NCBI GenBank assembly: GCA_947063855.1
Contig: CAMSTW010000001.1
Coordinates: 59,466 to 123,465, forward strand
DNA length: 64,000 bases
Reading direction: 5' to 3'
DNA from: an uncultured Dorea sp.
GTDB taxonomy: Bacteria; Bacillota; Clostridia; Lachnospirales; Lachnospiraceae
The notes under the pieces were generated by a model. The model saw nothing but the letters and a program-made list of their open reading frames with translations. It did no database searches and was not told where the DNA came from. Below, in pieces: positions 62,667-64,000 of this stretch (the stretch's first letter is position 1; every line of letters begins with the position of its first letter). Made by a program: the position numbers and the translations under genes.

Positions 62667-63632
62667 CTATGACGTCAATATACTCTTTGTGGTTTGCGCC
62701 CCGTTTGTGCGGCGTCGCTTTTCATACAGCTGATTCATCTTCTCGTCGGCCCAGATCACTCTGTTGCGGCCGCCCTTTTTCGCGTCATACAGCATCGTAT
62801 CCGCAATTTTTAAGTAAGAGGCATAGGAATTCTCCCTCTGCGGTATAACTGTCACGCCTCCGATACTGACCGTGACCCATTGGGAAACAGAGGGATCATG
62901 AGGAATGTGGAGATCCTCTATCTTCTTCCGGATCTTTATCAGCTGTGCAAATGCCTTCTGTGAGCTGTCTCCCATGAGGAGCGCTATAAATTCTTCCCCA
63001 CCGTAACGGGCCAGAAAATCCGTACTGCGCTTCAAATGAGCCGCCGCTGTTGCTGCTGTCGCAGCGATGACTTTATCCCCCGCGGGATGGCCGAAGGTAT
63101 CGTTGTATACTTTGAAACGGTCAATATCAAACATACAGATGGTGAACGGAACCCGCAGACGGATCGCTTCGTTCCATTTCGTGATGCTGTAGTCCTCATA
63201 CTTCCGTCTGTTTGCGATTCCCGTCAGCTGATCGGTCATGGATTGAAGTTCGATCTGCCTCCGGTATTTGTACAGCTTGATATGTGTGTTGACCCTCGCC
63301 TTTATAATCAGCGGGTGGAACGGTTTTGTAATATAGTCTACAGCCCCCAGGATCAGACCATGCTGTTCATTCTCGATATCTTTAAGGCTGGTGATCAGGA
63401 TAACCGGTATACTCTGGGTGATGATCTCCTCCTGCAGCTTTTTCAGCAGTGTAAAGCCGTCCATCCCCGGCATCACGACATCCAGAAGGACCAGGGAATA
63501 ATCTCCGGAGCTGGCGAGGCGTAGGCCTTCCTGCGCCGTATGCGCAGTGGTAATCTCATACTCGTCCTCTAAAATGGATTTTAATTGAGCAGCCTGCAAG
63601 ATACTGTCATCCACGATCAGAATTTTTTCCAT
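62667..63632 (-). CDS. Diguanylate cyclase response regulator (REC-GGDEF)
   Basis: 321 aa. The REC domain begins KILIVDDSILQAAQLKSIL, with acceptor Asp in LVLLDVVMPGMDGF and Lys in DYITKPFHP. The GGDEF domain has MTDQLTGIANRRKYED and active-site YGGEEFIALLMG, so cyclase activity is expected. It would make c-di-GMP when phosphorylated by an unlinked kinase. RBS GAAAGGAACG. A 16-bp palindrome lies 38 bp upstream. Confidence 0.92.
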   Translation of the reverse strand: MEKILIVDDSILQAAQLKSILEDEYEITTAHTAQEGLRLASSGDYSLVLLDVVMPGMDGFTLLKKLQEEIITQSIPVILITSLKDIENEQHGLILGAVDYITKPFHPLIIKARVNTHIKLYKYRRQIELQSMTDQLTGIANRRKYEDYSITKWNEAIRLRVPFTICMFDIDRFKVYNDTFGHPAGDKVIAATAATAAAHLKRSTDFLARYGGEEFIALLMGDSSQKAFAQLIKIRKKIEDLHIPHDPSVSQWVTVSIGGVTVIPQRENSYASYLKIADTMLYDAKKGGRNRVIWADEKMNQLYEKRRRTNGAQTTKSILTS

Positions 63633-63669
63633 AGCGGTCCGTTCCTTTCTTATAATCTTTATTTTGTAA

Positions 63670-63685
63670 GTAAATGTTTATTTAC
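63670..63685. promoter_or_regulatory. TetR-type palindrome upstream of the diguanylate cyclase
   Basis: GTAAATGTTTATTTAC has inverted GTAAAT/ATTTAC arms, the common form of TetR-family operators. It lies between the cyclase start and a regulator-like remnant. Confidence 0.45.
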
Positions 63686-63738
63686 AGCACGTACCCAAAA
63701 TATACCCATCCGTGAGCAGAAGGGCATATCTTCCTTTT

Positions 63739-63944
63739 TCAGTTCTTTTTCTTTCTTTTTGTGTTCTCCGGCTTCAGATAACCGCTCAGTCCGGTACACA
63801 GCAGCTGGAATACCGTGTCTTCGGTCTCCTGGGTATCCGGGAGCACTCCTTCCACTACATATTTGGCGTACAGCACAGTACAGGTCAGTATATGAAGCCA
63901 CAGCAGGTCCTGGTTGATTTTTTTGCAGGCGGGGAAACATCACC
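63739..63944 (-). pseudogene. Truncated C-terminal fragment, possibly of a TetR-family regulator
   Basis: In one minus-strand frame the sequence reads INQDLLWLHILTCTVLYAKY, then VLPDTQETEDTVFQLLCTGL and ends in a lysine-rich tail and TGA. It looks like the ligand-binding C-terminus of a TetR regulator. An in-frame TAA sits just upstream and there is no start codon or DNA-binding domain before the window ends. The ORF-track ORFs here are in other frames and look like shadows. Confidence 0.35.
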
Positions 63945-63966
63945 TTAAATGAGAAAGTTTTTTAAT

Positions 63967-63985
63967 CCCCCATCTGAGATGGGGG
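63967..63985. repeat. Palindrome at the window edge
   Basis: CCCCCATCT and AGATGGGGG flank a single base next to a T6 run on the 5' side. It sits beside the regulator remnant and could be the end of a mobile element or an orphan hairpin. The window ends before this can be decided. Confidence 0.5.
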
Positions 63986-64000
63986 AACAGGCAAAGCCGT

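Noticed and set aside
63712-63948. 78-aa plus-strand ORF at the window end
   Set aside because: The opposite strand has the more protein-like frame (LLWLHILTCTVLYAKY), and the plus ORF lacks an RBS.

Overview
The window reads as chromosome of a spore-forming, strictly anaerobic Firmicute, most likely a gut Lachnospiraceae (Clostridium cluster XIVa). The basis is a spoIIAA-spoIIAB-sigF operon, a spoVAA-AE operon with a sigma-G-like promoter, a T-box-controlled valS, MurT/GatD, ferredoxin-type oxidoreductases and a selenium-dependent molybdenum hydroxylase cluster. Coding density is high, base composition is moderate, and RBSs are strong AGGAGG types. I cannot name the species from sequence alone.

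Layout. 0-3.2 kb: end of an AEC-family transporter and a SEL1-repeat protein. 3.2-4.5 kb: a small orphan antitoxin-like gene followed by a GNAT acetyltransferase remnant, then a consensus promoter and T-box leader for valS. 4.5-12.5 kb: valS, an LtaS-like sulfatase-fold membrane enzyme, folC, a 44-aa overlapping small ORF and a membrane TPR protein. 12.6-17.4 kb: sporulation block (spoIIAA, spoIIAB, sigF, spoVAA-AE). 17.5-23.5 kb: Na/Pi cotransporter, a short conserved hypothetical gene, an Fe-S aldo/keto reductase, and larC and larE for nickel-pincer cofactor. 23.5-32.7 kb: a two-component system, a 256-bp MITE-like inverted repeat, and an operon with a large solute-binding lipoprotein, two sugar-type permeases, a HlyD-like adaptor and a MacB/FtsX-like membrane protein. 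32.7-41.6 kb: tRNA-Ser(CGA), murT-gatD, an AraC regulator with a GH20 hexosaminidase, and a hybrid histidine kinase.

41.6-61.8 kb is the most distinctive region. It is a selenium-linked anaerobic purine/urate degradation cluster in two divergent arms. The minus arm is a YheO/DauR-type regulator, ygeX, ygeY, ygeW and carbamate kinase. The plus arm is a nucleobase permease, ssnA, ygfK, hydantoinase, yqeB, Se-dependent xanthine dehydrogenase and a polyferredoxin. yqeC lies just outside. Between yqeC and the carbamate kinase gene sits a visibly AT-richer two-gene module on the minus strand: an AAA/SMC-like ATPase overlapping a small PIN-like nuclease gene by ATGA. This looks like a horizontally acquired defence or toxin-like module and is the best candidate here for an undescribed system.

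61.8-64 kb: a PilZ protein and a REC-GGDEF diguanylate cyclase (c-di-GMP), then a truncated regulator-like remnant and a palindrome at the window edge.

A window-wide oddity is that at least five genes carry short in-frame tandem duplications of 33-48 bp.
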